A DNA stretch of 64,000 nt from Thermaurantiacus tibetensis (GTDB lineage: Bacteria; Pseudomonadota; Alphaproteobacteria; Sphingomonadales; Sphingomonadaceae). Location of the stretch: the NCBI RefSeq assembly GCF_015354055.1, contig NZ_JACHTM010000001.1:1-64000 (forward strand), given 5' to 3'. The position numbers and the translations under genes were made by a program. Below the pieces are notes generated by a model that was not told where the DNA came from, searched no databases, and worked only from the letters and a program-made list of their open reading frames with translations. Positions 27,606 to 35,727 of this stretch are shown here, in pieces; the stretch's first letter is position 1; the number at the start of each line of letters is the position of its first letter.

Positions 27606-28493
27606 TCAGGCGGGCCGGCGGGGCCGCATCAGCGCTTCCTGCACCATGGTGGCCACCAGCCGGCCCGCCCGGTCGTGGACGAAGCCGAGCGAAAGCCCGC
27701 GCCCGTTCTGGGCCGAGGGGCTCACCGTCTCGAGGAACAGCCAGGAGTCGACCCGGGCCGGCCGGTGGAACCACATGGCGTGGTCGAGGCTGGCGAGGAA
27801 CACGGCCGGCGAGGGCATGGGGACGGCATGGGGCAGCACCGCCGTGCCGGCGAGCCAGTAGTCCGAGACGTAGGTGAGGAGCACCGGCTGCGCCGAGTCG
27901 GGGGCTTCCGAAGCACTTGGCATCCGGAGCCACAGCCGCCGGCGGGGCTCGCGGCCGCGGCCATCGAGGAAGGCCTCCGCGTCCACCGGCCGGACCTCGA
28001 CCGGCCGCTCCCGCTCGGCCCAGCGGCGGCGCACGAACTCAGGAAGCCGCTCGCCCATGGCCTCGGCGAGCCCGGCAAGGTCGAGCAGCTCTTCCGGCGG
28101 CGGCACGCCCTCGGGCATGGCGCGCTCGTGGTCATAGCCCTCCTCCGGCGCGTGGAAGCCGAGCTCCATGTGGAAGATGGGCTCGCCGGCCTGGATCGCG
28201 GTGACCCGGCGGGTCGAGAAGCGGCCGCCGTCGCGCGTGCGCTCCACCTGGTAGATGACCGGGCGCTCGCTCCTGCCTGCCCGCAGGAAATAGCCGTGGA
28301 GCGAATGGACCTGCCGGTCCTCGGGGGCGGTCAGCGTGGCGGCCGCGAGCGCCTGGGCCAGCACCTGGCCTCCGAACAGCGCGCCGTTGGCGTTGCGCTG
28401 GTTGAGGCGGTTCATGAAGAGGTCGAGGTCGAGCGCCTCGAGCGCCACGAGCTCGGGCACCGAACGGCCGTCCCACTGCGCGATGGCTGGCAT
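27606..28493 (-). CDS. tesB: Acyl-CoA thioesterase II (TesB family)
   Basis: A 295-residue double hot-dog thioesterase that hydrolyses acyl-CoAs to free acids and CoA. Conserved blocks are NALFGGQVLAQAL (as NGALFGGQVLAQAL), HSLHGYFLRAG, YVSDYWLAGTA and SLDHAMWFHRPARVDSWLF, with RGLSLGFVHDRAGRLVAT near the end. Length is normal for the family. It is divergent from the Nudix gene, 50 nt apart. Confidence 0.94.
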   Translation of the reverse strand: MPAIAQWDGRSVPELVALEALDLDLFMNRLNQRNANGALFGGQVLAQALAAATLTAPEDRQVHSLHGYFLRAGRSERPVIYQVERTRDGGRFSTRRVTAIQAGEPIFHMELGFHAPEEGYDHERAMPEGVPPPEELLDLAGLAEAMGERLPEFVRRRWAERERPVEVRPVDAEAFLDGRGREPRRRLWLRMPSASEAPDSAQPVLLTYVSDYWLAGTAVLPHAVPMPSPAVFLASLDHAMWFHRPARVDSWLFLETVSPSAQNGRGLSLGFVHDRAGRLVATMVQEALMRPRRPA

Positions 28494-28543
28494 GGCGCGG
28501 CCGCTAGCTTCACGTCAGGCGCGCGGCAAGGCATGGGTGGCGC

Positions 28544-29308
28544 ATGGAACGCATCGAAGGCATCGACACGGCGGGCGCGGTTCCGGCCGCCACCGTCATC
28601 ATCGCCCGCGACGGACCCGACGGCCTCGAGGTGCTGGTGATCGAGCGGGCGAAGGGCATGGGCTTTGCCGGCGGGGCGGTCGCCTTCCCCGGCGGCAAGG
28701 TGGACCCGACCGACCGGCCGGAGGGCCCGGCCTTCGCCGGCTTCTCTGGCCTTGCCGAGGCGGACGCGGCGGCGCGGGTGACCGCCGCGCGCGAGGCCTT
28801 CGAGGAGACGGGCGTGCTGCTCTCGGTCGGCCCGCCGGTGCCCGAGGCCGAGCGGGCGCGCCTGAGGCCGCTGTCGGACGGCCACGAACTTCCCTTCGGC
28901 CGCCTGCTGGAAGAGGTCGGGCACTGGCTTTCGGCAGAGGCGCTGCGGCCGTTCGCGCGCTGGATCCCGCCCGTCGGGCTTCACAAGCGGTTCGACACCC
29001 GCTTCTACCTTGCCCGGCTGCCCGAGGGCGAGGCGCACCTCGCGGACGGCGGGGAGGCGGTCCACGCCCGCTTCGCCCGGCCTGCCGACCTCGTCGCCGA
29101 GGCGGAGGCGGGGGCCATCTCCCTCCTGTTCCCGACCCGCTGCAACATCGCCCGGCTGGCGCAGTTCGAAAGCGTTGCCGCGCTCCTCGCCGACCCTACG
29201 CCGGCCCCCGTGATCCAGCCGCGGATCGAGGGGGAGTGGCTCACCATCCCCGAGGGCATCGGCTACCCGTGGCGGGCCGAGCGCTGGGAAGCGGTGCGGC
29301 GGAGCTGA
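28544..29308 (+). CDS. Nudix hydrolase, NUDT19-like
   Basis: A 254-residue Nudix-fold protein. The Nudix box is split: GGAVAFPGGKVDPTD is separated from AAREAFEETGVLL by about 30 residues, as in the NUDT19/RP2 group of CoA and acyl-CoA diphosphatases. The family block PFARWIPPVGLHKRFDTRFYL is also typical of that group. The probable reaction is cleavage of CoA derivatives to 3',5'-ADP and 4'-phosphopantetheine species, inferred from family. Its divergent neighbour is an acyl-CoA thioesterase. Confidence 0.85.
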   Translation: MERIEGIDTAGAVPAATVIIARDGPDGLEVLVIERAKGMGFAGGAVAFPGGKVDPTDRPEGPAFAGFSGLAEADAAARVTAAREAFEETGVLLSVGPPVPEAERARLRPLSDGHELPFGRLLEEVGHWLSAEALRPFARWIPPVGLHKRFDTRFYLARLPEGEAHLADGGEAVHARFARPADLVAEAEAGAISLLFPTRCNIARLAQFESVAALLADPTPAPVIQPRIEGEWLTIPEGIGYPWRAERWEAVRRS

Positions 29309-29332
29309 CCCGCCCGGGCGGAGGACGATGCC

Positions 29333-30430
29333 TCAGGCCGGCCGCCCGCTCCTGGGCATGGTCGCGCCCGTTGCGGCGCGCCGCCGCGCTGCTGCGCCGA
29401 TGAGGCCGAAGCCGGCGATCAGCATGGCCCAGGTGCCGGGCTCCGGGATGGCCGCGGCGATGAAGGCGCGGTGGATGTAGACGGGCACCGCACCCTTGAA
29501 CTGGCCGAACCGGTTGGCCGACGTGTTGGGGAAGGGGAACCAGGCGAAGCTGTGGACTGCCGCGATCCGCCCATCCACGAAGTAGGGCGCGCCGGAGTCG
29601 CCGCCCGCGCCGATTCCCTCGCGCCTGCCGACGCCGAGGTCGCAGTATTTCCCCGTCAGCGGCAGGCTCAAAGCGGCGGCAAGCGTGCAGGAGGCGTCCT
29701 TGTCCGGCGTGCCGTCGTCGAAGTCCGAGATCCAGACATGCTGGTTGGCGGCCGTGCCGAAGAAGGTGTCGAAGAAGCCGCCGAAGTCCGGGTCCCCAAG
29801 GCGGAAGTCGAACCGGTTGTCGGCGTAGCGCAGCCGGCCTGCGCCGAGCGCGAAGCCGGGGAGCGTGCCGTTGTCGCCGCCGGTCAGCGAGCGCGTGCCG
29901 TAGCCGGCGATGGTGTGGAAGGCGCCCGTCAGGTCGGTGAGATCCGAAAGCGCGTAGACCGGCGCGAAGGCGGGCGCATCGGTGCCCAGGCGCAGGACGG
30001 CGATGTCGTTCTGGTCGACCACCTGCCCGGTGTAGAGCGGGTGGACGTGGTAGAAGCTCACCCCCACCCCAATGGCGGGCGGGCCGGCGTAGACGCTGAT
30101 GTCATCCGGCCCGCCGTAGAAGAACACGGTGGTTGAATCCGGCGCGCGGCCGAAGATGGTGACGCAGTGCGCGGCCGTCAGCACGCTCCGCGCGTTGAGC
30201 AGGCTGCCCGAGCAGACGAAGGCCCCGCTGGCGCCGTAGTTCATGAGGATCCCGACGACGCCGCTGTACTGGGGCTTGGGCGGGATGTAGATCGGGTCTC
30301 CTCCGGCCGCCACGGTTGCCGTCGAGGTCTGGCCGACGATTTCGCTCACCGCATGGGTGGAAAGGCTGGCGGACGCGGCGCTCGCCCCTGCCAGAAGCGC
30401 ACCCGCGGTGGCAAACTTCAACGCTCTCAT
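29333..30430 (-). CDS. Secreted trypsin-like serine protease with PEP-CTERM anchor
   Basis: A 365-residue exported protein with a signal peptide at residues 1-22. It has a chymotrypsin-fold domain with His88 in VLTAAHC, Asp142 in NDIAVLRL and Ser279 in GAGGDSGAPYF. A carboxy-terminal PEP-CTERM sorting signal at about 329-352 comprises PEPGTWAMLIAGFGLIG and an arginine cluster. PEP-CTERM proteins are cleaved by an exosortase, usually in exopolysaccharide-making bacteria. ATG at 30430 has GGGAGGGCAGC upstream and is the start that puts the signal peptide first. Confidence 0.9.
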   Translation of the reverse strand: MRALKFATAGALLAGASAASASLSTHAVSEIVGQTSTATVAAGGDPIYIPPKPQYSGVVGILMNYGASGAFVCSGSLLNARSVLTAAHCVTIFGRAPDSTTVFFYGGPDDISVYAGPPAIGVGVSFYHVHPLYTGQVVDQNDIAVLRLGTDAPAFAPVYALSDLTDLTGAFHTIAGYGTRSLTGGDNGTLPGFALGAGRLRYADNRFDFRLGDPDFGGFFDTFFGTAANQHVWISDFDDGTPDKDASCTLAAALSLPLTGKYCDLGVGRREGIGAGGDSGAPYFVDGRIAAVHSFAWFPFPNTSANRFGQFKGAVPVYIHRAFIAAAIPEPGTWAMLIAGFGLIGAAARRRAATGATMPRSGRPA

Positions 30431-30511
30431 GTTGCTGCCCTCCCACAATCCCCACCTGCCCTGAGAACTAGCATGAGTGCCGGCAGCGCTGGTGCGGCGG
30501 ACTGTCGCGGC

Positions 30512-31174
30512 TCAGCGCCGGCGGGCCAGCATCAGCCCGTCCCAGCCCTTGGTGCCGACGATCTGGAAGGCGGTCGCCTCGAAGCGCGCGTCCATGCGCA
30601 TGGCGGCATAGAGGCTGCGGGTGCCGAGGATCTGCGGGTCGGTCGAAAGATCGTCGGTGATCCGCCCCTCGCGCACCACATTGTCGATGACGACGAGGCC
30701 ACCGGGCCGCACCAGCGTCGCTGCCCAGTCGGCGTAGGCGGCGTTGTTCTCCTTGTCGGCGTCGATGAAGGCAAGGTCGAAGGCGTGGCCCTCGTCGACA
30801 AGGCCGGGGAGGACGTCGAGCGCCTTGCCGACCCTGAGGTCGATGCGCTTCACCAGATCGGCGCGGGCGAAGTTCGCGCGCGCCACTTCGGCGGTGCGCG
30901 GGTTCGCCTCGATGGTGACGAGCCGCCCGTCCGCGGGAAGCGCGCGGGCCATGTGGATCGCCGAGTAGCCGCCCAGCGTGCCGATCTCGAGCACGCGATG
31001 GGCCCGCACCAGCCCGCACAGCAGCGCCAGCAGGCTGCCGATGACGCGCGAGACATCGATCGCGGCAAGACCGGCTGCGGCATTGGCCTTCAGCACCTCG
31101 TCGAGGACCGGGTCGGGGGGAAGCAGGTGACGGGCGATCCAGTGGTCCACCTCGGCGAAGCGTTCCGAAGTCAT
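30512..31174 (-). CDS. SAM-dependent O-methyltransferase (CCoAOMT-like)
   Basis: A 220-residue class I methyltransferase of the caffeoyl-CoA/catechol O-methyltransferase type (family 3). It shows LEIGTLGGYSAIHMARAL for SAM binding, the acidic loop TIEANP, and the metal-binding IDADKENN and VIDNVVREG segments expected of a divalent-cation-dependent enzyme. The acceptor is unknown. It stands alone between the protease and the carboxyltransferase on the same strand. Confidence 0.9.
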   Translation of the reverse strand: MTSERFAEVDHWIARHLLPPDPVLDEVLKANAAAGLAAIDVSRVIGSLLALLCGLVRAHRVLEIGTLGGYSAIHMARALPADGRLVTIEANPRTAEVARANFARADLVKRIDLRVGKALDVLPGLVDEGHAFDLAFIDADKENNAAYADWAATLVRPGGLVVIDNVVREGRITDDLSTDPQILGTRSLYAAMRMDARFEATAFQIVGTKGWDGLMLARRR

Positions 31175-31242
31175 GGGGTGCTCTGCTCCTCCTCGTCTGG
31201 TCCGAGCCTAGCGGCTTTCCCCGGGAAGCAAAGCCTCCGCGG

Positions 31243-32790
31243 TCAGGGCCTGAGACCCCGCGCCTTCGGCCCAGGCGCGAGCGCCCGCTGGGCGGCATGG
31301 GCAAAGGCGCAGAGCTCGGCGCGAGTTTCGCGCGGGTCGATGATGGCCTCGACTCCGAACCGCTCGGCGGTGCGGAAGGGCGAGCGCACGCGCTCGAGCC
31401 GGGCGCGGATCTCGGCAAGCTTCGCTGCCGGGTCTTCGGCCGCCTCCAGTTCGGCCCGGTAGGCCGCCTCGAGCCCGCCGGCGATCGGCAGCGAGCCCCA
31501 GTCGCCCGAGGGCCAGGCCATGCGCCAGCGGAAGCGGTCGGCGGGCGCGTGGGCGGAGCCCGCCATGCCGTAGGCCTTGCGGAGGATGACGGTCGCCCAG
31601 GGCACGCTGGCCTGGTGGATGGCAGCAAGCGCCCGGCTGCCCCAGCGGATCGTCGCGTCCTCCTCGGCGCGGCGGCCGATCATGAAGCCGGGGTTGTCGA
31701 CGAGGTGGACGATGGGCAGGTGGAAGGTGTCGGCAAGGTCGACCATGCGCTCCACCTTGCGCGCGGTCGCAGCCGTCCACAGGCCGCCCAGCGCCTCGGG
31801 GTTCGAGGCCAGCACGGCAACCGGCCAGCCGTCGAGCCGGGCAAGCGCGGTCACGATGCCGTGGCCCCACTCGGCGCCGATCTCGAACAGCGAGCCGCGG
31901 TCGAAGACCGCCTCGAGGATGGGGCGGATGGGGTAGAGCCGGCGGCTGTCGCGCGGCACGGCGCGGAGGAGCCAGTCCTCCGCCCGGTCGGGCCGGTCGT
32001 TGGTGTCGGCACGCGCAGGCAGTTCGTGTACCGAGGAGGGCAGGTAGGAGAGGAAGCGCTTGAGCCTCGCGAAGGCCTCGGCCTCGCTTGCCACCCGGTC
32101 GTCGACGGCGCCGTTGCCGGCATGGATGGCGGCACCCCCCAGCTCCTCCTTGGTGCGGCGCTCGCCCGCGGCGGCAACCACCGGCGGGCCGGCCACGAAC
32201 ATCTGGGCAAGGCCGTCGACGAGAAGGCTGAAGTGGGCCATCACCATCCGCCCGGCGCCGAGGCCCGCCACCGGCCCGAGCCCCAGCGCCACCACCGGCA
32301 CGTGGGAAAGGTTCGCCGTCATCAGCTCCCAGCCGGGGATCTCGGGGATGTAGGTGTGGCCCATCTCCTCGAGGCTCCTGACCGAGCCGCCGCCGCCGGT
32401 GCCCTCGATCATGCGGATGAGCGGCATGCGGTAGTCGTGGGCAAGCTGCTCGGCGGCGATGAGCTTCCGGTGCAGGCTGGCATCCGCCGCGCCGCCGCGC
32501 ACGGTGAAGTCGTCGGCGGTGAGCACGACGGGGCGTCCGTCGATGGTGGCGCGGCCGAAGAGGAAGTTCGCCGGGCGGAAGGCCTCGAGCGTGCCATCCT
32601 CGCCGTAGGTCGCAAAGCCGGCAAGCTCGCCCACCTCGCGGAAGCTGCCCGGGTCGGCGACGGCGGCGATGCGGGCGCGGGCGTCAAGCCTGCCGGCCGC
32701 CTTCTGCCGCGCCAGCTTCTCCGGCCCGCCCATGGCGTGGGCAAGCCGCTGGCGCTGGCGCAGCTCCTCCACCTCCTTCTCCCAGCCCAT
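31243..32790 (-). CDS. Acyl-CoA carboxylase carboxyltransferase (beta) subunit
   Basis: A 515-residue crotonase-fold carboxyltransferase of the propionyl/methylcrotonyl/geranyl-CoA carboxylase type, which moves CO2 from biotin to an acyl-CoA. Visible blocks are ARQKAAGRLDARARI, MIEGTGGGGSV, and in the second half HLVDNPGFMIGRRAEE and RKAYGMAGSA. No biotin carboxylase/biotin carrier subunit lies nearby, so its partner and substrate cannot be told from context. It is followed upstream by kynureninase, 12 nt away and same strand. Confidence 0.9.
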   Translation of the reverse strand: MGWEKEVEELRQRQRLAHAMGGPEKLARQKAAGRLDARARIAAVADPGSFREVGELAGFATYGEDGTLEAFRPANFLFGRATIDGRPVVLTADDFTVRGGAADASLHRKLIAAEQLAHDYRMPLIRMIEGTGGGGSVRSLEEMGHTYIPEIPGWELMTANLSHVPVVALGLGPVAGLGAGRMVMAHFSLLVDGLAQMFVAGPPVVAAAGERRTKEELGGAAIHAGNGAVDDRVASEAEAFARLKRFLSYLPSSVHELPARADTNDRPDRAEDWLLRAVPRDSRRLYPIRPILEAVFDRGSLFEIGAEWGHGIVTALARLDGWPVAVLASNPEALGGLWTAATARKVERMVDLADTFHLPIVHLVDNPGFMIGRRAEEDATIRWGSRALAAIHQASVPWATVILRKAYGMAGSAHAPADRFRWRMAWPSGDWGSLPIAGGLEAAYRAELEAAEDPAAKLAEIRARLERVRSPFRTAERFGVEAIIDPRETRAELCAFAHAAQRALAPGPKARGLRP

Positions 32791-32802
32791 GTCCCTCCTC
32801 CC

Positions 32803-34026
32803 TCAGGTCACGGCACGCACCGCCCGGTACTCCGGGCGGAGATGGGCGCCGCTGGCCAGCACCTCTTCGAGGATTTCCGCCGCGCGCACCACGTCCATGA
32901 ACGAGAGGCCGAGCGGCGAGACGCCGAGGCGCACGCAGTCGGGTGCGCGGAAGTCCCCGGTCACGCCGGCGGCATCAAGCGCGCGAACCAGTGGCCAGGC
33001 ATGGCGGTGGGCGAAGGTCACGTGCGCGCCACGGCCCGTGCGCGGCGAGACGAGGCGGAGGTCGGGGCAGCCGATCGCTTCGAGACCGGCGATGAGGACG
33101 TCGCCGAGCGCGCGGGCCTTGGCGGCGAGCCGCGCGGGCCCGGCCTCGGCCACCAGCGCCACGCCTTCCTCGAGCGCCGCGAGCGCGAGGATGGGCGGCG
33201 TGCCGGCGAGCAGGCGGCGGACGCCGGGCGCGGGCGCGTAGTCGGCCTCAAAGGCGAAGGGCTCGGCATGGCCCATCCAGCCGGCGATGGGCTGGTCGAG
33301 CGCGGCCTGGTGTCGCCAGGCCACGAAGGCGAAGGCGGGCGCGCCTGGGCCGCCGAGCAAATGCTTGTAGCCGCAGCCGACGGCCATGTCCGCGTCCCCA
33401 AGGTCCACCTCGACCGCGCCGGTGCTGTGCGAGAGGTCCCAGAGGATGAGCGCGCCTGCCGCGTGGGCCGCGGCGGTCAGGGCGGCCATGTCGTGCACGG
33501 CGGCCGTGCGGTAGCTGACGTGCGAGAGGAGGAGGAGCGCGACCTCGGGCCCGAGGGCGTCCGCGATGCCGTCTCGAGCGACCGCGCGGACCTCCGCGCC
33601 CATGAGCCGCGCGGCGCTCTCGGCCACGTGATGGTCGGTCGGGAAGTCGCCGGCCTCGAGGAGCAGCACCCTTCGCCCGGGCCGGAGCCGGAGCGCCGCC
33701 ACGGCCAGCTTGAAGAGGTTGACCGAGACCGAGTCGCAGACGGTGACCTCCTCCGGCGCGGCGCCGATGAGCGGGGCGATGCGGGCGCCGATGCGCGCGG
33801 GCGCCTCGATCCAGCCGGCCCTGTTCCACGAGGCGATGAGGCCCTGGCCCCACTCCTCCTCCGCCACCCGGGCAAGCCGTGCCGGGGTGGTTCGCGGCAG
33901 GAGGCCGAGCGAGTGGCCGTCGAGCGGGATCCGGCCCTCGGGGCGGATGACGCGGGCTCGGAAGGGCGCGAGCGGGTCGGCCGCGTCGCGCGCGCGGGCT
34001 TCGGCCATGAGGTCGGCAAGCGGCAT
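32803..34026 (-). CDS. kynU: Kynureninase
   Basis: A 407-residue PLP enzyme of the aminotransferase class V fold that cleaves kynurenine to anthranilate and alanine. Family blocks are IPLDGHSLGLLPR, EGDFPTD-like LEAGDFPTDHH, LLSHVSYRTAAVHDM, WDLSHSTGAVEVDL and the PLP lysine in GCGYKHLLGGPGAPAF. The length is normal. Other kyn-pathway genes (dioxygenase, formamidase) are absent from the window, and the downstream carboxyltransferase gives no obvious pathway partner. Confidence 0.93.
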   Translation of the reverse strand: MPLADLMAEARARDAADPLAPFRARVIRPEGRIPLDGHSLGLLPRTTPARLARVAEEEWGQGLIASWNRAGWIEAPARIGARIAPLIGAAPEEVTVCDSVSVNLFKLAVAALRLRPGRRVLLLEAGDFPTDHHVAESAARLMGAEVRAVARDGIADALGPEVALLLLSHVSYRTAAVHDMAALTAAAHAAGALILWDLSHSTGAVEVDLGDADMAVGCGYKHLLGGPGAPAFAFVAWRHQAALDQPIAGWMGHAEPFAFEADYAPAPGVRRLLAGTPPILALAALEEGVALVAEAGPARLAAKARALGDVLIAGLEAIGCPDLRLVSPRTGRGAHVTFAHRHAWPLVRALDAAGVTGDFRAPDCVRLGVSPLGLSFMDVVRAAEILEEVLASGAHLRPEYRAVRAVT

Positions 34027-34076
34027 CGCAGGCCATCCCTAGCGGCGGCGCGGGGCGCACGCCACGCCCCGGCGGC

Positions 34077-34769
34077 TCAGGCCCGGGCGCGAGCCTCGAG
34101 CCAGGCGATCACCTCCGCCACGGGCACGACATCGGCATATTTCAGCGCGAGATCGGTCAGGTTCGCGTAGTGGAAGCTCGCGTGCTTGTCGGCGCAGGTC
34201 TCGAGCGGCACGATGGTGCGGAAGCCGTGGGAGAGCGAGTCGACCGCGGTTGCCCGCACGCAGCCAGAGGTGGAGCCGCCGGTCACCACCACCGTGTCCA
34301 CACCGTGCCACTGGAGCCAGGAGCGCAAGGGGGTCTCGAAGAAGGCAGAGGGCATGCGCTTGGTGAACTCGAGGTCCTCGGGGCGCACGTCGCAGCGCGG
34401 GTCGAACTGGTGGCGCTCGCTGCCGATCGCGATGTTCTGGAGCGAATCGGGCGTGTTGGTGCGCGTGCCCCAGACACCGGCATCCGCGCCATCGGGCCGG
34501 TAGCCCACCCGGGTCCACACGACCGGCATGCCGGCTGCGCGTGCAGCGGCCGAAAGCCGGTTGACGTGGCCGATCTGGTCCGGGTCGGTCTCGTAGGCGG
34601 TGCGGAAGGCGGCAAGGTCGGTGTAGGCGCGCTGGAGGTCGACGTTCACGACCGCGAGCTTCCGCCCGTAGCCGAAGCGGGCGCGGGCGGGGTTGGCCAG
34701 CACCTCCTCGAAGATTGCCTTCGCGGTGCGGCCGTCGTCGACCATGCGGGTGCCGAGGATCTGGGTCAT
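34077..34769 (-). CDS. Cysteine hydrolase of the isochorismatase superfamily
   Basis: A 230-residue hydrolase. The Asp-Lys-Cys triad is visible in VNVDLQRAYTD, FTKRMPSAFF and the nucleophile block TGGSTSGCVRATAVDS. The cis-peptide region and KYADVV at the end resemble N-carbamoylsarcosine amidohydrolase and maleamate amidohydrolase rather than true isochorismatases. It probably hydrolyses an amide or carbamoyl bond. ATG at 34769 matches the family start. It is divergent from the VOC gene by about 37 nt, suggesting joint control. Confidence 0.87.
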   Translation of the reverse strand: MTQILGTRMVDDGRTAKAIFEEVLANPARARFGYGRKLAVVNVDLQRAYTDLAAFRTAYETDPDQIGHVNRLSAAARAAGMPVVWTRVGYRPDGADAGVWGTRTNTPDSLQNIAIGSERHQFDPRCDVRPEDLEFTKRMPSAFFETPLRSWLQWHGVDTVVVTGGSTSGCVRATAVDSLSHGFRTIVPLETCADKHASFHYANLTDLALKYADVVPVAEVIAWLEARARA

Positions 34770-34806
34770 GCCACAAGCGGCTAGCGCGCCGCGCGGCGGC
34801 GTGCAA

Positions 34807-35727
34807 ATGTCCGGACAAATGCCCGAGCTCTTCTCCCACGGCGCCATCCTCTGCGGCACGGTCAACACGCCCGTCTTCGAGGCCTCGCTCGCCGACTATT
34901 GCGCCGAGCTTGCCATGCGGGTGGTGGAGGAGGGCCGTGTCTCGCCCGACCTCGCCCGGAGCTGGGGGGCTCCCGCGCAGGTCGGCCGCCGCTTCGCCCT
35001 GCTTGCGCCAGCCGAGGGCGGCAGCGGCGGCTTTCTCCGGCTGGTGGAGGGGACGGCGGTGGAGGGCTACCGCGCGCTCGCGAGCCATGGCTGGGCGGCC
35101 TTCGAGATGACGGTGCGCGACGCCTTCGCCCTCCATGCCCGGATCGACCAGGCGGCGTTCCGCGTGCTTGGCGCACCGAAGCTCGTGCCCGGCTTCACCA
35201 CCTTCGTCCCCTTCCAGGTCGAGGGTCGGGCCGGCGAGGTGCTCTACCTCAACACCGTGCTCGAGCGCCGCACCGGCGGGCTCGTCCTTCCCGTGGCCGA
35301 AGCCGAGGTCGACCGGATGTTCATCGCCGTCCTGGCAGCCGAGGACCGCGCGGCCACCCTTGCCTTCCACGTGGAGGCGCTCGGCTTCGAGGAGGGCGAG
35401 ACCTTCACCTTCCCCTATTCGATGATCAACCAGAGCTTCGGCCTGCCCGAGGACCACCCCACCACCCTCACCATGACGAAGGTCGGCGAGATGCCGGCCT
35501 CCGAGATCGACCAGTATCCGCAAGCCGCCGTCTTCCGCCCGCGCGCGCCCGGCGAGCTGCCGCCGGGGAACGCGCTCGTCACCTTCGCTCTGCGCAGCCT
35601 CGACGCCGTGAAGGCCCCCTTCGTCGAGCCGCCGCAGGTGCGCCAGGGCCCCCTCTACCGCGGGCGGCGGGTTGCCACCGTCATCGGCCCCGCGGAGGAA
35701 CGCATGGAGCTCGTGGAATGCGGCTGA
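34807..35727 (+). CDS. VOC-superfamily (glyoxalase/extradiol dioxygenase-like) protein
   Basis: A 306-residue protein with vicinal-oxygen-chelate features: a beta-alpha-beta start (AILCGTVNTPVFEASLADYC) and a second repeat around IAVLAAEDRAATLAFHVEALGF. A clear metal-ligand triad cannot be assigned by eye, so enzymatic activity is unproven. ATG at 34807 was chosen; ATG 34819 and an upstream GTG are alternatives. The stop overlaps the next gene's start by 10 nt, coupling it to the alpha/beta hydrolase. Confidence 0.75.
   Translation: MSGQMPELFSHGAILCGTVNTPVFEASLADYCAELAMRVVEEGRVSPDLARSWGAPAQVGRRFALLAPAEGGSGGFLRLVEGTAVEGYRALASHGWAAFEMTVRDAFALHARIDQAAFRVLGAPKLVPGFTTFVPFQVEGRAGEVLYLNTVLERRTGGLVLPVAEAEVDRMFIAVLAAEDRAATLAFHVEALGFEEGETFTFPYSMINQSFGLPEDHPTTLTMTKVGEMPASEIDQYPQAAVFRPRAPGELPPGNALVTFALRSLDAVKAPFVEPPQVRQGPLYRGRRVATVIGPAEERMELVECG

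Noticed and set aside
31297-34170. 957-codon plus-strand open frame opposite the carboxyltransferase and kynureninase genes
   Set aside because: A shadow frame with low-complexity composition and no homology signals. The minus-strand genes carry clear motifs.
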